Source: Paludibacterium purpuratum (GTDB taxonomy: Bacteria > Pseudomonadota > Gammaproteobacteria > Burkholderiales > Chromobacteriaceae). From it: a stretch of DNA of 64,000 bases. Below the pieces are notes generated by a model, which worked only from the letters and a program-made list of their open reading frames with translations, did not search any database and had not been told where the DNA came from. The stretch lies in assembly GCF_004363805.1 (NCBI RefSeq), contig NZ_SNZP01000011.1, positions 65,594-129,593 of the forward strand, read 5' to 3'. Positions 26,193-37,649 of the stretch are shown here, one piece after another. Both the position numbers and the translations under genes were made by a program. Positions within the stretch are counted from its first letter, which is position 1. Every line of letters starts with the position of its first letter.

Positions 26193-28073
26193 ATGAACGT
26201 TTTTTACGAAGAGAGTGGCAGTTTCAAAGTCGGCAGCATTGTGTCCAAAAGCGATGCCAGCTTCCAGGTGGATACCCAGCATGGTAAGCGGGCCAAGATC
26301 AAGGCTGCCAACGTCATCCTGGAGTTCGCGAGTCCGCTCGATGCCTTCTTGACCGAGGCCGACGCCCTGTCGGCCGGCATCGATCTCGATTTCCTGTGGG
26401 AATGCTGTGGCGGCGACGAGTTCGCCTACGAGGATCTGGCGCGCGAGTACTGGGGCCACGCCCCGTCCGCCGTCGAAGCGGCGGCCATCGTCCAGTGTCT
26501 GTCCGGCGCGCCGATGTATTTCTACAAGAAGGGCCGCGGTCGATTCAAAGCCGCGCCGGAAGAGGCGCTCAAAGCCGCGCTGGCTGGGCTTGAGCGCAAG
26601 AAACGCGAGCAGGAGCAGGTGACGCTGTGGGCGGCGGAGTTGGCCGCCGGCCGATTGCCGGAGGCGGTGGGCGGTCGTTTGATGGAGCTGTTGTTCCGTC
26701 CGGATAAAAACTCGCTGGAATACAAGGCATTCGACCAGGCCTGCAAGCAGTCCGGCCTGCCGCCGCTCAGATTGGCGGACAAGGTGGGCGGTATTCGTTC
26801 GGTGCCGGACTACCTGCTTGCCGGTTTTTTGATGGAGCATTTCCCCAAGGGCACCGGCTTTCATGTCAGCGAGCCGGCTCAGGCCATCGTCGCCGACGAG
26901 TTGCCGCTGGCCGATGTGCGCGCCTTTTCGATCGACGATGCCGCCACCACCGAGATCGACGATGCGTTGTCGCTGCGTACCCTGGCTAACGGCAACGTGC
27001 GCGTCGGCATCCACATCGCCGCGCCGACGCTCGGTATCGCGCCGGACTCGGAACTGGAGCGCATCGTCTACAGCCGCCTGTCGACGGTCTACTTCCCCGG
27101 CGACAAGATCACCATGTTGCCGGACGAAGTGGTGCAGGCCTATACGCTGCGCGAAGGGCAGGACTGCCCGGCCTTGAGCCTGTATGTCGAGGTTACGCCC
27201 GATTTCGAGCCGGTCGGCTTCGAAAACCGCATCGAGCGGGTGCCGATCGCCGCCAACCTGCGCCACGCCGAACTGGAAAAGCAGTTCAACGAAGAAACGC
27301 TGATCAACGACCCCGGCGTCGATTATCCGTTCAAGCAGGAGCTGACCTGGCTGTGGCATTTCGCCAATGCGCTGGAAAAGCGCCGCGGCAAATACGACCC
27401 GACCCGGGTGCAACCGCTGGATTACAACTTCGCCGTTGTCGACGGCAAGGTGCAGATCACCCCGCGCAAGCGTGGCGCGCCGATGGACAAGCTGGTGTCC
27501 GAATTGATGATCCTGGCCAATAGCGAATGGGGTCGCATGCTGGGTGAAGCGGGCATTCCGGGGCTGTATCGCGCCCAGACCATGGGCAAGGTACGCATGA
27601 CCACGCGGCCGGAGCCGCATATCGGGCTTGGCGTGGCGCAATATGCCTGGTCGACCTCGCCGCTGCGTCGCGCATCCGACTTCGTCAACCAGCGTCAGCT
27701 GGTGGCGATGATCCGTGGCGAAAAGCCGGCCTTCGAGCAGAACGACGCCATGCTGTTCGCCATCCTGCGCGATTTCGATGCCGCCTACTCGGCCTATCTG
27801 GGTTTCCAGGATCGTATGGAGTATTTCTGGTGCCTGCGCTGGTTCAACCAGGAGGGCATCGCCGACGTGACCGCGACCTATATCAAAGAAGATTTGGTTC
27901 GGGTGGATGGTGTACCGATGCGCCTGCGCGTCGGCGGCTTGCCCGAGATGCCGACAGGCACGCACATCCGGTTGGCGATTGCGCGCATCGACGAGTTGAT
28001 GCAGGAGATCGAATGTCGTTACCTCGGCCAGGTCGAGGGAGCGGCGACCGACACGCCCGCGGACGAGGAGTAG
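26193..28073 (+). CDS. RNase II-family (RNB domain) exoribonuclease
   Basis: 626 residues, a processive 3'-5' exoribonuclease by family. The RNB domain begins near residue 245 with FSIDDAATTEIDDALSLR, which carries the clustered metal-binding Asp residues. It continues with VRVGIHIAAPTLGIAP, VYFPGDKITMLP and YAWSTSPLRRASDFVNQRQL, the conserved RNB end. A variable N-terminal region (NVFYEESGSFKVGSI) and a C-terminal S1-like region flank it. Length fits bacterial RNase II rather than the much longer RNase R. A TATAAT at 26152-26157 is a possible -10. ATG 26193 is taken; an in-frame start at 26172 is possible. Confidence 0.9.
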   Translation: MNVFYEESGSFKVGSIVSKSDASFQVDTQHGKRAKIKAANVILEFASPLDAFLTEADALSAGIDLDFLWECCGGDEFAYEDLAREYWGHAPSAVEAAAIVQCLSGAPMYFYKKGRGRFKAAPEEALKAALAGLERKKREQEQVTLWAAELAAGRLPEAVGGRLMELLFRPDKNSLEYKAFDQACKQSGLPPLRLADKVGGIRSVPDYLLAGFLMEHFPKGTGFHVSEPAQAIVADELPLADVRAFSIDDAATTEIDDALSLRTLANGNVRVGIHIAAPTLGIAPDSELERIVYSRLSTVYFPGDKITMLPDEVVQAYTLREGQDCPALSLYVEVTPDFEPVGFENRIERVPIAANLRHAELEKQFNEETLINDPGVDYPFKQELTWLWHFANALEKRRGKYDPTRVQPLDYNFAVVDGKVQITPRKRGAPMDKLVSELMILANSEWGRMLGEAGIPGLYRAQTMGKVRMTTRPEPHIGLGVAQYAWSTSPLRRASDFVNQRQLVAMIRGEKPAFEQNDAMLFAILRDFDAAYSAYLGFQDRMEYFWCLRWFNQEGIADVTATYIKEDLVRVDGVPMRLRVGGLPEMPTGTHIRLAIARIDELMQEIECRYLGQVEGAATDTPADEE

Positions 28074-28095
28074 TCGTCGGACGTGCTACCACGGC

Positions 28096-28123
28096 GTAGG
28101 GTGCGTTCGCGAAGCAACGCACC
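28096..28123 (+). repeat. REP-like palindrome with GTAG head (copy 2)
   Basis: GTAGGGTGCGTTCGCGAAGC continues into AACGCACC. The hairpin is GGTGCGTT / AACGCACC with loop CGCGAAGC and a GTAG tetranucleotide at the 5' side. It is near-identical to 4520-4547 and lies 22 bp after the RNase II-family gene. Confidence 0.75.
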
Positions 28124-28147
28124 AACCCGCCGCACCGCACGGGCACA

Positions 28148-28978
28148 TCAGAACAGATCGTCGACCTGGGTACTGGCTTCGGCGAGTTCGTCGGCGGCGT
28201 CCTGCAATTGCGCCATGGTCAGGCCGAGTTGGGTCAATACCGGCGGCGGCAGATGGGCGAAGACGGTCTCGGCGTCGAGTCGCTGGTTGAAATCGCGCAC
28301 GATCTGCTTGGCGAGCCCGATGAGCGTGGCCAATTCCGGTTTGCCTTCCTTGCCGTCGAGCGGGTATTGCTGGCCGATGGCGGTGACGATTTCTTCCGGG
28401 AAACTCCAGCGCCAGGCCAGTTCGGCGCCCACCTGCGCCGAATCGACCCCGAGCAGTGCGCGTTCGACATCGATACGGTTTGGACTGTCCCCCACCTTGC
28501 GTTCTATTTCCGGTGTGACGCCCGGTGCCGCCAAATGCAGCACCAACTCGCCAATGCGGGCAAGTAGGCCGCAGGTGAAAGCCAACTGCGGGTTTTGGTG
28601 CGAGAGTCGCGCCAGCACCTTGGTGGTGTTGGCGATCTCGAAGCATCCCTTCCAGAAGGATTTCAGGTCGAAGTTGGGAATATTGGCGGTGGTGCCGGTG
28701 ATCCCCGAGGCGATGACCAGGACGCGCAAGGTATCGAACCCTAGAATGATCAGCGCATCGTCGAGCGAGCCGACACGCCGGCTGCCGCCGAAGCGGGCCG
28801 TATTGGCCAGTCGCAGCACGCGCGCCGTCAGCACCTGGTCGTGGCCGACCGTTTTGGAGATCTCTTCGTTGTTGACGACATCCGCGCGGTTGAAACTATT
28901 GACCAACTCTTGTACGACTTTGGGAATCATCGGCAACTTGCCGGATGCCTTCTCGAAGACCTCTGACACCTGCATCAT
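28148..28978 (-). CDS. HDOD-domain protein
   Basis: 276 residues, almost entirely one HDOD domain: LPMIPKVVQELVNSFNRADV, ISKTVGHDQVLTARVLRLAN, ALIILGFDTLRVLVIASGI, FTCGLLARIGELVL and WRWSFPEEIVTAIGQQYP. HDOD proteins are HD-related but non-enzymatic signalling modules, often linked to chemotaxis, c-di-GMP or stress responses. There is no attached GGDEF, EAL or kinase domain. Two adjacent ATGs (28978 and 28975) follow GGAGAGG; the second has the better spacing. It converges with the RNase II-family gene. Confidence 0.88.
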   Translation of the reverse strand: MMQVSEVFEKASGKLPMIPKVVQELVNSFNRADVVNNEEISKTVGHDQVLTARVLRLANTARFGGSRRVGSLDDALIILGFDTLRVLVIASGITGTTANIPNFDLKSFWKGCFEIANTTKVLARLSHQNPQLAFTCGLLARIGELVLHLAAPGVTPEIERKVGDSPNRIDVERALLGVDSAQVGAELAWRWSFPEEIVTAIGQQYPLDGKEGKPELATLIGLAKQIVRDFNQRLDAETVFAHLPPPVLTQLGLTMAQLQDAADELAEASTQVDDLF

Positions 28979-29090
28979 GCCTCTCCACTAATTATTTATG
29001 GACGTGTGTCTATTTAGATTAGGAGAGTAAGTGCCGAATGCAAACCAAACAGCATATGGATGGCCCGAACGACAGGCGCCGATCAAGCAT

Positions 29091-29116
29091 AAAAAAAGGT
29101 GGCCGACGGCCACCTT
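29091..29116 (-). terminator. Rho-independent terminator of edd-eda
   Basis: Read on the minus strand: AAGGTGGCC - GTC - GGCCACCTT (9-bp stem, 3-base loop, 29096-29116), followed by TTTTT. It lies 19 bp beyond the eda stop. Confidence 0.95.
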
Positions 29117-29135
29117 CCGATAAAGCGCTGCTGCG

Positions 29136-29765
29136 TTATTTGCCGCCGCCAAGCTGGCTCGCGGCGCGGGCCAGTTCGGTAATATGGCTCCAATCGCGCG
29201 CGGCCAAGGCATCGTTCGGGGTCAGCCAGGAGCCGCCGACCGCCAAGACGTTCGGCAACGCCAGGTAATCGCTGGCGCGTGCCAGGTCGATGCCGCCGGT
29301 CGGGCAGAAGCGCAGATTGGGGAACGGGCCGGCGAGCGACTTGAGCAATTTGATGCCGCCGACAGCCTCGGCCGGGAACAGCTTCAGCACAGAGAAGCCT
29401 TCGTCTTCGGCGCGCATCGCCTCGGAGGGCGTGGCGACGCCGGGCAGGAAGGTCAGGTTGGCGGCACGCGCGGCGGCGGCCAGTTCCGGGGTCAACCCCG
29501 GGCTGATGCCGAACTGGGCGCCGGCATCGACGCATGCCTCGACCTGTGCACGGGTGCGCAGGGTGCCGGCACCGACGATGGCATCGGGTACTTCGTCGCG
29601 CATGCGGCGGATGGCGGCCAGTGCGCCCTTGGTGCGCAGGGTCACTTCCAGTACGCGGATACCGCCCGCGACCAGCGCGTGCGCCAGATCGACGGCAATC
29701 GCCGGATCGTCGACCACGATGACCGGTACGACCGGCCCCTGACGCAGCAGGGTAATTGCATCCAT
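29136..29765 (-). CDS. eda: KDPG aldolase (2-dehydro-3-deoxy-phosphogluconate aldolase)
   Basis: Eda, 209 residues. It splits KDPG into pyruvate and glyceraldehyde 3-phosphate, the last Entner-Doudoroff step. Class I aldolase motifs: VLEVTLRT (catalytic Glu), GISPGLTPEL, FLPGVATPSEAM, LKLFPAEAVGG (Schiff-base Lys) and RFCPTGGI. The start MDAITL overlaps the edd stop by one base (TAATG) with GGGAG about 10 bases upstream. This is preferred to an in-frame ATG at 29780 inside edd. Co-transcribed with edd and followed by a strong terminator. Confidence 0.97.
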   Translation of the reverse strand: MDAITLLRQGPVVPVIVVDDPAIAVDLAHALVAGGIRVLEVTLRTKGALAAIRRMRDEVPDAIVGAGTLRTRAQVEACVDAGAQFGISPGLTPELAAAARAANLTFLPGVATPSEAMRAEDEGFSVLKLFPAEAVGGIKLLKSLAGPFPNLRFCPTGGIDLARASDYLALPNVLAVGGSWLTPNDALAARDWSHITELARAASQLGGGK

Positions 29766-31603
29766 TACATTTTCTCCCATTGAGGAAGGGCAAAGCTGGT
29801 TGCGCCTTCTTCTGCCGTAGTGGCAGTGTTGCGGAAGACCGAGAACAGTTCGCGGCCTACGCCGTATTCATTATGGAGGAGATCGGCGTCGCTTTCCGTT
29901 CGCAACGCCCATTCCTCCGGATCGACCAGGACTTGCAGGCTGCCGTTGTCCGCGTCGACACGGATCAGATCGCCGTCGCGTACCTTGGCGATCGGGCCGC
30001 CCTGAGCGGCTTCGGGACTGACGTGAATGGCGGCCGGCACCTTGCCCGAGGCGCCGGACATGCGGCCGTCGGTCACCAGCGCCACCTTGAAGCCGCGCTC
30101 CTGCAGGATCGCCAGCGACGGGGTCAGCTTGTGCAGTTCCGGCATGCCGTTGGCGCGAGGACCCTGGAAGCGGATCACCGCCACGAAGTCCTTCTCCAAC
30201 TCGCCGCGCTTGAAGGCGGCCAGCATCTCGTCCTGGCTATGGAAGACCACCGCCGGCGCTTCGACCAGACGGTGTTCCGGTTTGACGGCCGAGACCTTGA
30301 TCACCGCGCGGCCGAGCTGGCCGGACAGCACGCGCAGGCCGCCGTTGGCGGAGAACGGCTCGCTGTACGGGCGTACCAGATCCAGGTCGAGCGACTTGGC
30401 CGGCGCGTCGCGCCAGTCGAGTTGGCCTTGGTTGAGCCAGGGCTCGCGGGTGTAGGCGTAGAGGCCCTTGCCGACCACGGTCTGCACGTCTTCGTGCAGG
30501 AGCCCGGCATCCAAGAGCTCGCGGATGACGAAGCCCAGGCCGCCGGCGGCATGGAATTGGTTGACGTCGGCCTTGCCGTTCGGATAAACGCGGGCCAACA
30601 ACGGCACCACGGCGGACAGGTCGTCGAAGTCGTCCCAGTTGATGTCGATGCCGGCCACGCGGGCGATCGCCACCAAGTGCATGGTGTGGTTGGTCGAGCC
30701 GCCGGTGGCCATCAGGCCGACGATGGCGTTGACGATGGTCTTCTCGTCGACGATTTCGGCGATCGGCGTGAAGGCTTCGCCCTCGGCGGAAATGTGCACG
30801 GCTTGGCGAGCGGCGGCGCGGGTCAGCGCTTCTCTGAGCGGTGTGCCCGGATTGACGAAGGCGGTGCCCGGCAGGTGCAGGCCCATAATCTCCATCAGCA
30901 TCTGGTTGGAGTTCGCGGTGCCGTAGAAGGTGCAGGTGCCCGGGCCGTGATAAGACTTGGACTCGGTTTCCAGCAGGGCGTCGCGCCCCACCTTGCCTTC
31001 GGCGTACAACTGGCGAACCTTGGCTTTTTCGTCGTTGCTGAGGCCGGTGGTCATCGGGCCGGCCGGTACGAACACAGCCGGCAGATGGCCGAAGGACAGC
31101 GCGCCGATCATCAGACCCGGCACGATCTTGTCGCACACGCCGAGGTACATCGCCGCGTCGAACATCTGGTGCGACAGGGCAACGGCGGTGCTCATGGCGA
31201 TCACGTCGCGCGAGAACAGCGACAGTTCCATCCCCGCTTGACCTTGGGTCACGCCATCGCACATGGCGGGCACGCCGCCGGCGAATTGCGCGGTGGCGCC
31301 CGCCTTGAAGGCTTCTTCCTTGATCAGCGCGGGGTAGTGTTCCAGGGGCATGTGCGCCGACAACATGTCGTTGTAGGCCGAGACGATCGCCAAGTTCGGG
31401 CGGGCGCTCTCTTTAATGCGTAGTTTTGCGTCGCCAGGCATGGCGGCGAAGGCGTGAGCCAGATTGGTGCAGGATAATTGGCTACGCTCGACTTTGCCCT
31501 GGTGGGTCGCGGTGCGAATGCGGTTCAGGTATGCCTGGCGCTGAACGCGACTGCGCTGGATGATTCGCTCTGTGACCTCGACGAGGACGGGATGTTTCGT
31601 CAT
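29765..31603 (-). CDS. edd: Phosphogluconate dehydratase
   Basis: Edd, 612 residues, IlvD/Edd family iron-sulfur dehydratase. It turns 6-phosphogluconate into KDPG. Signatures: [64 protein letters not shown] and [19 protein letters not shown]. Start [10 protein letters not shown] (31603) has GGGAG 9 bases upstream; the frame extends further but lacks a site. First gene of edd-eda. Its promoter region holds a HexR-type operator at 31634-31648 and diverges from zwf. Confidence 0.97.
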   Translation of the reverse strand: MTKHPVLVEVTERIIQRSRVQRQAYLNRIRTATHQGKVERSQLSCTNLAHAFAAMPGDAKLRIKESARPNLAIVSAYNDMLSAHMPLEHYPALIKEEAFKAGATAQFAGGVPAMCDGVTQGQAGMELSLFSRDVIAMSTAVALSHQMFDAAMYLGVCDKIVPGLMIGALSFGHLPAVFVPAGPMTTGLSNDEKAKVRQLYAEGKVGRDALLETESKSYHGPGTCTFYGTANSNQMLMEIMGLHLPGTAFVNPGTPLREALTRAAARQAVHISAEGEAFTPIAEIVDEKTIVNAIVGLMATGGSTNHTMHLVAIARVAGIDINWDDFDDLSAVVPLLARVYPNGKADVNQFHAAGGLGFVIRELLDAGLLHEDVQTVVGKGLYAYTREPWLNQGQLDWRDAPAKSLDLDLVRPYSEPFSANGGLRVLSGQLGRAVIKVSAVKPEHRLVEAPAVVFHSQDEMLAAFKRGELEKDFVAVIRFQGPRANGMPELHKLTPSLAILQERGFKVALVTDGRMSGASGKVPAAIHVSPEAAQGGPIAKVRDGDLIRVDADNGSLQVLVDPEEWALRTESDADLLHNEYGVGRELFSVFRNTATTAEEGATSFALPQWEKM

Positions 31604-31633
31604 GTCTGGACTCCCGCAAGAATGTGTAATGAT

Positions 31634-31648
31634 GGTAATTTTACTACA
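31634..31648. promoter_or_regulatory. HexR-type operator at the edd promoter
   Basis: On the minus strand the 15-mer reads TGTAGTAAAATTACC, close to the known HexR-type palindrome (TGTAnT...ATTACA form). It lies 31 bp before the edd start. The matching site at 31813-31827 supports it. Confidence 0.7.
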
Positions 31649-31812
31649 ACCAAAAATCAAGACGATTCCCGCGGCGCTGTCGTGGTTTTGCGGGTCGTTG
31701 TCGCTCTATCCAGCTGACAGAACGGCTTTAATTGAGTTTGTCGGCCGTCAGCTTACTTGGAAAAAATGCCGGTTAACTTGATGCAAATCCAATCTGCGCA
31801 GAATTTTGTGGT

Positions 31813-31827
31813 GGTAATATAATTACA
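31813..31827. promoter_or_regulatory. HexR-type operator at the zwf promoter
   Basis: GGTAATATAATTACA contains the perfect inverted repeat GTAAT-ATA-ATTAC and overlaps a TATAAT (31818-31823), a likely -10 hexamer for zwf. It sits 16 bp upstream of the zwf start. HexR binding is inferred from the similarity to the edd site and from hexR being in the same operon. Confidence 0.75.
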
Positions 31828-31842
31828 TCTTAACCACTTGGG

Positions 31843-33327
<1,485 letters not shown>

Positions 33328-33364
33328 TCAGACGAAATGAATCGGATGTGAAACCTGTGTGATC

Positions 33365-33394
33365 CGTGCATTGCCTACGGCGAATGCACGCTAC
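33365..33394 (-). repeat. REP-like palindrome with GTAG head (copy 3, minus orientation)
   Basis: On the minus strand it reads GTAGCGTGCATTCGCC, then GTA, then GGCAATGCACG. CGTGCATT (33365-33372) pairs with AATGCACG (33383-33390), with a further GCC/GGC and a one-base bulge. It has the same GTAG head and GTGCrTTCGC core as copies 1 and 2, with compensatory changes in the stem. It lies in the 135-bp gap between zwf and pgl. Confidence 0.65.
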
Positions 33395-33462
33395 CATGGG
33401 TTTTCGTCCGATTCACGTTGTATTGATACGCACACGGAAACAGCACAAACGGAGAACAGAAC

Positions 33463-34140
33463 ATGCAGTGGCTGGAATTCGAATCACCCGGGGCGCAGGC
33501 CGATGCCCTGGCGGCGGCGATTGCCGCCGACTTGAAACAGGCGGTCGAACAGAATGGGCGAGCGGTGCTGGCAGTGTCCGGCGGCCGATCGCCCATTGCG
33601 CTTTTCGAGCGTCTGGCGCAGGCCGATCTGCCTTGGCAGCGTGTGACCGTCACCTTGGTGGACGAGCGCATGGTGCCGGCCGACCACGCCGATAGCAATG
33701 CCCGGCTGGTACGCGAACATCTGTTGCAGGGCAAGGCTGCCGACGCGACGTTCCAGCCGCTGGCGACACACCCGGAAGACGAGGCGCGCTCGATCGACGA
33801 CGCTTGCCGTGCCTTTACCTGGCCGACGGTGGCCGTGCTGGGAATGGGCGACGACGGGCATACCGCATCGCTGTTCCCCGATGCGGCGGAACTGGACGCG
33901 GGACTTGATCTAGGCCAAAAGCAGGCGATTATCGGTGTGACGCCGCCCGCGGCGCCGCATAGACGCCTGAGCATGACCCGTAAGGCGCTGTTAAAATGCG
34001 ACAAGTTGTATCTGTCGATACAGGGGAACGGCAAGCGCGAAGTCTTCGAACGCGCGAGCGCGCAGGCGGATCGTCGCTGGCCGATCAGCTATTTCGTTAA
34101 ACAGGATGAGACACCGCTCGATGTCTACTGGGCCGCATAG
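33463..34140 (+). CDS. pgl: 6-phosphogluconolactonase
   Basis: Pgl of the DevB type, 225 residues. It hydrolyses 6-phosphogluconolactone made by Zwf. Motifs: VLAVSGGRSPIALFERLAQ, VTLVDERMVPADHADSNARL, VLGMGDDGHTASLFPDA and the C-terminal AKRREV-like KREVFERA. GGAG lies upstream of ATG 33463. Its last 20 bases overlap glk, suggesting coupled translation. Confidence 0.96.
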   Translation: MQWLEFESPGAQADALAAAIAADLKQAVEQNGRAVLAVSGGRSPIALFERLAQADLPWQRVTVTLVDERMVPADHADSNARLVREHLLQGKAADATFQPLATHPEDEARSIDDACRAFTWPTVAVLGMGDDGHTASLFPDAAELDAGLDLGQKQAIIGVTPPAAPHRRLSMTRKALLKCDKLYLSIQGNGKREVFERASAQADRRWPISYFVKQDETPLDVYWAA

Positions 34141-35110
34141 CCTTTTCCCGCGTCTTCTCGCCGATGTGGGCGGCACCAACGCGCGTTTTGCGTTGGAAAC
34201 CGCCCCCGGGGTGATCGAAGAGGTGGACGTTCGCGCCAGCGCGCAGTTTCCGACGCTCTTGGCGGCGGCACGCGACTACCTGAGGCAGACCGGTGCCAAA
34301 CAGGTAGCGCATGCCGCCATCGGCATCGCCACGGCGGTGACCGGCGATTCGGTGCGCATGACCAACCATAGTTGGGCCTTTTCCATCGCAGCGCTTAAGC
34401 GCGATTTGGGGTTGGCTTCGCTGGTCGTGCTCAACGATTTCACGGCGCTGGCCTGGTCGTTGCCGCATTTGCCGAGCACTGAGTTGATTCAGGTCGGCGG
34501 CGGCGCACCGGTTTCGAGCTATCCGATGGCGCTGATCGGCCCGGGAACCGGGCTGGGCGTATCGGGTTTGGTGTATGGGGCGCAAGGACCGATTCCGCTT
34601 TCGGGGGAGGGCGGGCATGTCGGTTTTGCGCCGGAGGACGAGGAAGAGGTCGAGTTGTGGCGTTTCGCCCGCACGCGTTTCGAGCACGTGTCGACCGAGC
34701 GCTTCCTGTCCGGCTCGGGGCTCGGGTTGATTCACGAGGCCCGGCTGGCGATGCGAGGGTTGCCCGATGCCGGGCTGTCTGCCGCGGACATCACGCGGCA
34801 GGCGCTGGGCGGGCAGTCGCCCGAGTGCATGGCCAGCCTCGACCGCTTCTGCGCCATATTGGGCAGTGCGGCCGGGGCGCTCGCCCTGACGCTGGGCGCG
34901 CGCGGTGGAGTGTTCATCGGCGGCGGCATCGTGCCGCGGCTGGGTGAAACCTTCGTCCGTTCGCCGTTTCGTCGTCGTTTCGAGCAGGCGGGTCGACTTT
35001 CCGGCTTTTTGGCCGCAATGCCGACCTATGTGATCCACAGTCAGTATCCCGGCCTGATCGGCGCACAAGCCGCGCTGGCCGCCCATTTACGGGAACCCCA
35101 CCATGCTTGA
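34121..35110 (+). CDS. glk: Glucokinase
   Basis: Glk of the proteobacterial type, 329 residues. It phosphorylates glucose with ATP. Motifs: LLADVGGTNARFAL (phosphate 1), VLNDFTALAWSLP, LIGPGTGLGVSGLV, LSGEGGHVGFAP, the C-terminal GGVFIGGGIVPRLG, and FAxRF-like FRRRFEQAGR. The start at 34121 overlaps pgl by 20 bases; an in-frame ATG at 34106 is too close to its purine tract. hexR starts 8 bases before its stop. Confidence 0.96.
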   Translation: MSTGPHSLFPRLLADVGGTNARFALETAPGVIEEVDVRASAQFPTLLAAARDYLRQTGAKQVAHAAIGIATAVTGDSVRMTNHSWAFSIAALKRDLGLASLVVLNDFTALAWSLPHLPSTELIQVGGGAPVSSYPMALIGPGTGLGVSGLVYGAQGPIPLSGEGGHVGFAPEDEEEVELWRFARTRFEHVSTERFLSGSGLGLIHEARLAMRGLPDAGLSAADITRQALGGQSPECMASLDRFCAILGSAAGALALTLGARGGVFIGGGIVPRLGETFVRSPFRRRFEQAGRLSGFLAAMPTYVIHSQYPGLIGAQAALAAHLREPHHA

Positions 35111-35957
35111 GCGAATTCGCGCTCAGCTGCTGGATTTGTCTGCAGCCGAAAGAAAAGTCGCCGAGCTGGCGCTGGCCCAACCATATACCGTCATGCAGGC
35201 CGCCGTGGCCGACATCGCCGCCAGTGCCGGCGTCAGTCAGCCGACGGTGATCCGCTTCTGCCGGTCGATGGGCTGTGCCGGCCTGCCGGATTTCAAACTG
35301 AAGTTGGCAGGCAGCCTGGTCACCGGCGTGCCCTACGTGCATTCGAGTGTGCGACCGGAAGATCCGACCTCCGAAGTCGCCGCCAAGGTGTTCGACAATA
35401 CGGTGACGGCGCTGATCAAGTGCCGCAACGAGGTCAACCCGGCGGCGGTCGAGCAGGCGGTCGATCTGTTGTCGCATGCCCGGCGCATCGAGTTCTACGG
35501 CTTGGGTAACTCCGGCATTATCGCGGCCGACGCGCAGCATAAGTTCTTCCGCTTCGGCATTCCGACCGTGGCTTACGCCGACACGCACATACAGACCATG
35601 GCGGCGTCGGTGCTGACCCAGGGCGACGTGATGGTGGCGATCTCCAATTCGGGGCGCACGGTCGAACTGTTGGGCGCGGTCGAGGTGGCGCTGAACGCCG
35701 GTGCAAGCGTGGTGGCGATTACCGCCAGCACATCGCCCTTGGCGCGCATGGCGACGGTCACGCTGGCCGCGGATACCCGTGAAGATACTGAAACCTTCAG
35801 CCCGATGATCTCCCGGATCGTGCATCTGGTACTGATCGACATTCTCGCCGTCGGCGTGGCCTTGCGTCAGGGTCCGGCGTTGATCGCGCAGCTGGAGAAA
35901 TCCAAACAGAGCCTGCGTGGCAAGCGATTGCGCATGCAGGAACAAGAGGAAGAATAA
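35103..35957 (+). CDS. hexR: HexR, RpiR-family regulator of glucose catabolism
   Basis: 284 residues. An N-terminal RpiR helix-turn-helix ([20 protein letters not shown], then [20 protein letters not shown]) is joined to a C-terminal SIS sugar-phosphate-binding domain ([38 protein letters not shown]). HexR in Pseudomonas and relatives is released from DNA by KDPG, the Edd product. The gene lies inside zwf-pgl-glk-hexR-pgi, and two matching operators lie in the edd/zwf divergent region, so autoregulation is expected. The start overlaps the glk stop by 8 bases. Confidence 0.93.
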   Translation: MLERIRAQLLDLSAAERKVAELALAQPYTVMQAAVADIAASAGVSQPTVIRFCRSMGCAGLPDFKLKLAGSLVTGVPYVHSSVRPEDPTSEVAAKVFDNTVTALIKCRNEVNPAAVEQAVDLLSHARRIEFYGLGNSGIIAADAQHKFFRFGIPTVAYADTHIQTMAASVLTQGDVMVAISNSGRTVELLGAVEVALNAGASVVAITASTSPLARMATVTLAADTREDTETFSPMISRIVHLVLIDILAVGVALRQGPALIAQLEKSKQSLRGKRLRMQEQEEE

Positions 35958-35959
35958 CG

Positions 35960-37606
35960 ATGAGTGCCCTCACCCAACTGCCTGCCTGGCAGGCGCTGGA
36001 GCAGCATTATTCGCTGTCGCGTCTGAAGCATATGCGCGACCTGTTCGCCGCGGACCCCGAACGCGCCGAACATTTCTCGCTGGAAGTCGGCGATCTGTTT
36101 CTCGACTATTCCAAGAATCGTATTACCGAGGAAACCCTGCCGCTATTGATGGATCTGGCGCGCCAGGCCGGCCTGCCCGCCCGCATCAAGTCAATGTTCA
36201 AGGGCGAGAAGATCAATACCACCGAAAACCGTGCCGTACTGCACGTGGCGCTGAGAAATCGCACCAATTCGCCGATCCTGGTCGACGGCGTGGACGTGAT
36301 GCCGCAGATCAACAACGTACTGGAGCGCATGGGGCGTTTCTGCCATGCGGTGCGTTCCGGCGAATGGCTGGGCTACACCAATCAACCGATCACCGATATC
36401 GTCAACATCGGCATCGGCGGTTCCGACCTGGGCTCGCTGATGGTCTGTAGCGCGCTCAAGCCCTACGGCCATCCGCGCATGAACATGCACTTCGTCTCCA
36501 ACGTGGACGGCGCGCAGTTGAAGGAGACCCTGAAGAAGGTGCACTCCGAGACCACCTTGTTCGTCATCGAATCCAAAACCTTCACGACTCAGGAAACGCT
36601 GACCAACGCCCTGACCGCACGCGAATGGTTCGTGGCGCGCGCCCGCGACGAAGCGGCGGTGGCCAAGCATTTCGTGGCGGTATCGACCAATATGAAGGCG
36701 GTCGCCGATTTCGGCATCGACCCGGCCAATATGTTCGAGTTCTGGGACTGGGTGGGCGGACGCTACAGCCTGTGGTCGGCCATCGGTTTGCCGATCATGC
36801 TCTACCTCGGCGAGGAGAATTTCGCCGAGTTGCTCAACGGCGCGCACATCATGGATCAGCATTTCCGCAATGCGCCGCTGGACGCCAACATGCCGGTGCT
36901 GCTCGCCATGATCGGCATCTGGTACATCAACTTCTACGGCGGCGGTAGCCATGTGATCGCGCCATACGACCAATATCTGCACCGTTTCCCGGCTTTCATC
37001 CAGCAACTGGATATGGAGTCCAACGGTAAGCAGGTGATGCTGGACGGCACCGCGGTGGACTTCGAGACCGCGCCGATCATCTGGGGCGAGACCGGCATCA
37101 ACGGTCAACATGCGTTCTTCCAACTGCTGCATCAGGGGACGCATATTTCGCCGATCGATCTGATCGCCTCCTTGGAGCGCCGCTCGTCGCTGCCGGGGCA
37201 CCATGAAATCCTGTTGGCCAATGTGTTCGCCCAGGCCGAAGCCTTCATGCGCGGCAAGACGGCGGATGAGGCCCGTGCCGAACTGACGGCCCAGGGGCTG
37301 CAGGGCGAGGCGCTGGAGCAGTTGGTGCCGCACAAGGTATTCGGCGGTAACCGGCCGACCAACACGCTTTTGATGTCTCGACTCGATCCGCGCAACCTGG
37401 GGTCGCTGATTGCGCTGTACGAACACAAGATCTTCGTACAAGGCGTGATCTGGAACATCAACAGCTTCGACCAGTGGGGCGTGGAACTCGGCAAGCAGTT
37501 GGCCAAGACCATCCATGCCGAACTCTCCGGCAAGAAGATCAAGGCCACGCACGACAGCTCGACCACGCGTCTGATCGAGCGCTACCGCCAGTACAACCAG
37601 AACTGA
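35960..37606 (+). CDS. pgi: Glucose-6-phosphate isomerase
   Basis: Pgi, 548 residues. It interconverts glucose 6-phosphate and fructose 6-phosphate, allowing triose and hexose phosphates to return to the Entner-Doudoroff route. Motifs: [34 protein letters not shown] (signature 1), [20 protein letters not shown] (catalytic Glu and His), [14 protein letters not shown] (signature 2) and [11 protein letters not shown]. The ribosome site AGGAAG lies in the end of hexR. Last gene of the operon; a hairpin follows. Confidence 0.97.
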   Translation: MSALTQLPAWQALEQHYSLSRLKHMRDLFAADPERAEHFSLEVGDLFLDYSKNRITEETLPLLMDLARQAGLPARIKSMFKGEKINTTENRAVLHVALRNRTNSPILVDGVDVMPQINNVLERMGRFCHAVRSGEWLGYTNQPITDIVNIGIGGSDLGSLMVCSALKPYGHPRMNMHFVSNVDGAQLKETLKKVHSETTLFVIESKTFTTQETLTNALTAREWFVARARDEAAVAKHFVAVSTNMKAVADFGIDPANMFEFWDWVGGRYSLWSAIGLPIMLYLGEENFAELLNGAHIMDQHFRNAPLDANMPVLLAMIGIWYINFYGGGSHVIAPYDQYLHRFPAFIQQLDMESNGKQVMLDGTAVDFETAPIIWGETGINGQHAFFQLLHQGTHISPIDLIASLERRSSLPGHHEILLANVFAQAEAFMRGKTADEARAELTAQGLQGEALEQLVPHKVFGGNRPTNTLLMSRLDPRNLGSLIALYEHKIFVQGVIWNINSFDQWGVELGKQLAKTIHAELSGKKIKATHDSSTTRLIERYRQYNQN

Positions 37607-37623
37607 GCGCTTGTCTGGTACGA

Positions 37624-37649
37624 CAACAAGGCCCTGCGGGGCCTTGTTG
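37624..37649 (+). terminator. Hairpin terminator after pgi
   Basis: 11-bp stem CAACAAGGCCC / GGGCCTTGTTG with loop TGCG, 17 bp after the pgi stop. The T-rich tail is weak. Confidence 0.75.

Noticed and set aside
26151-27965. Long antisense frame over the RNase II-family gene
   Set aside because: The plus-strand protein has clear RNB motifs. The antisense product is compositionally odd, with no recognisable motifs.
29756-31423. Long open frame antisense to edd (about 555 codons)
   Set aside because: It mirrors edd exactly and its translation is His/Gly/Arg-rich with no family resemblance. Such shadow frames are common in high-GC DNA.
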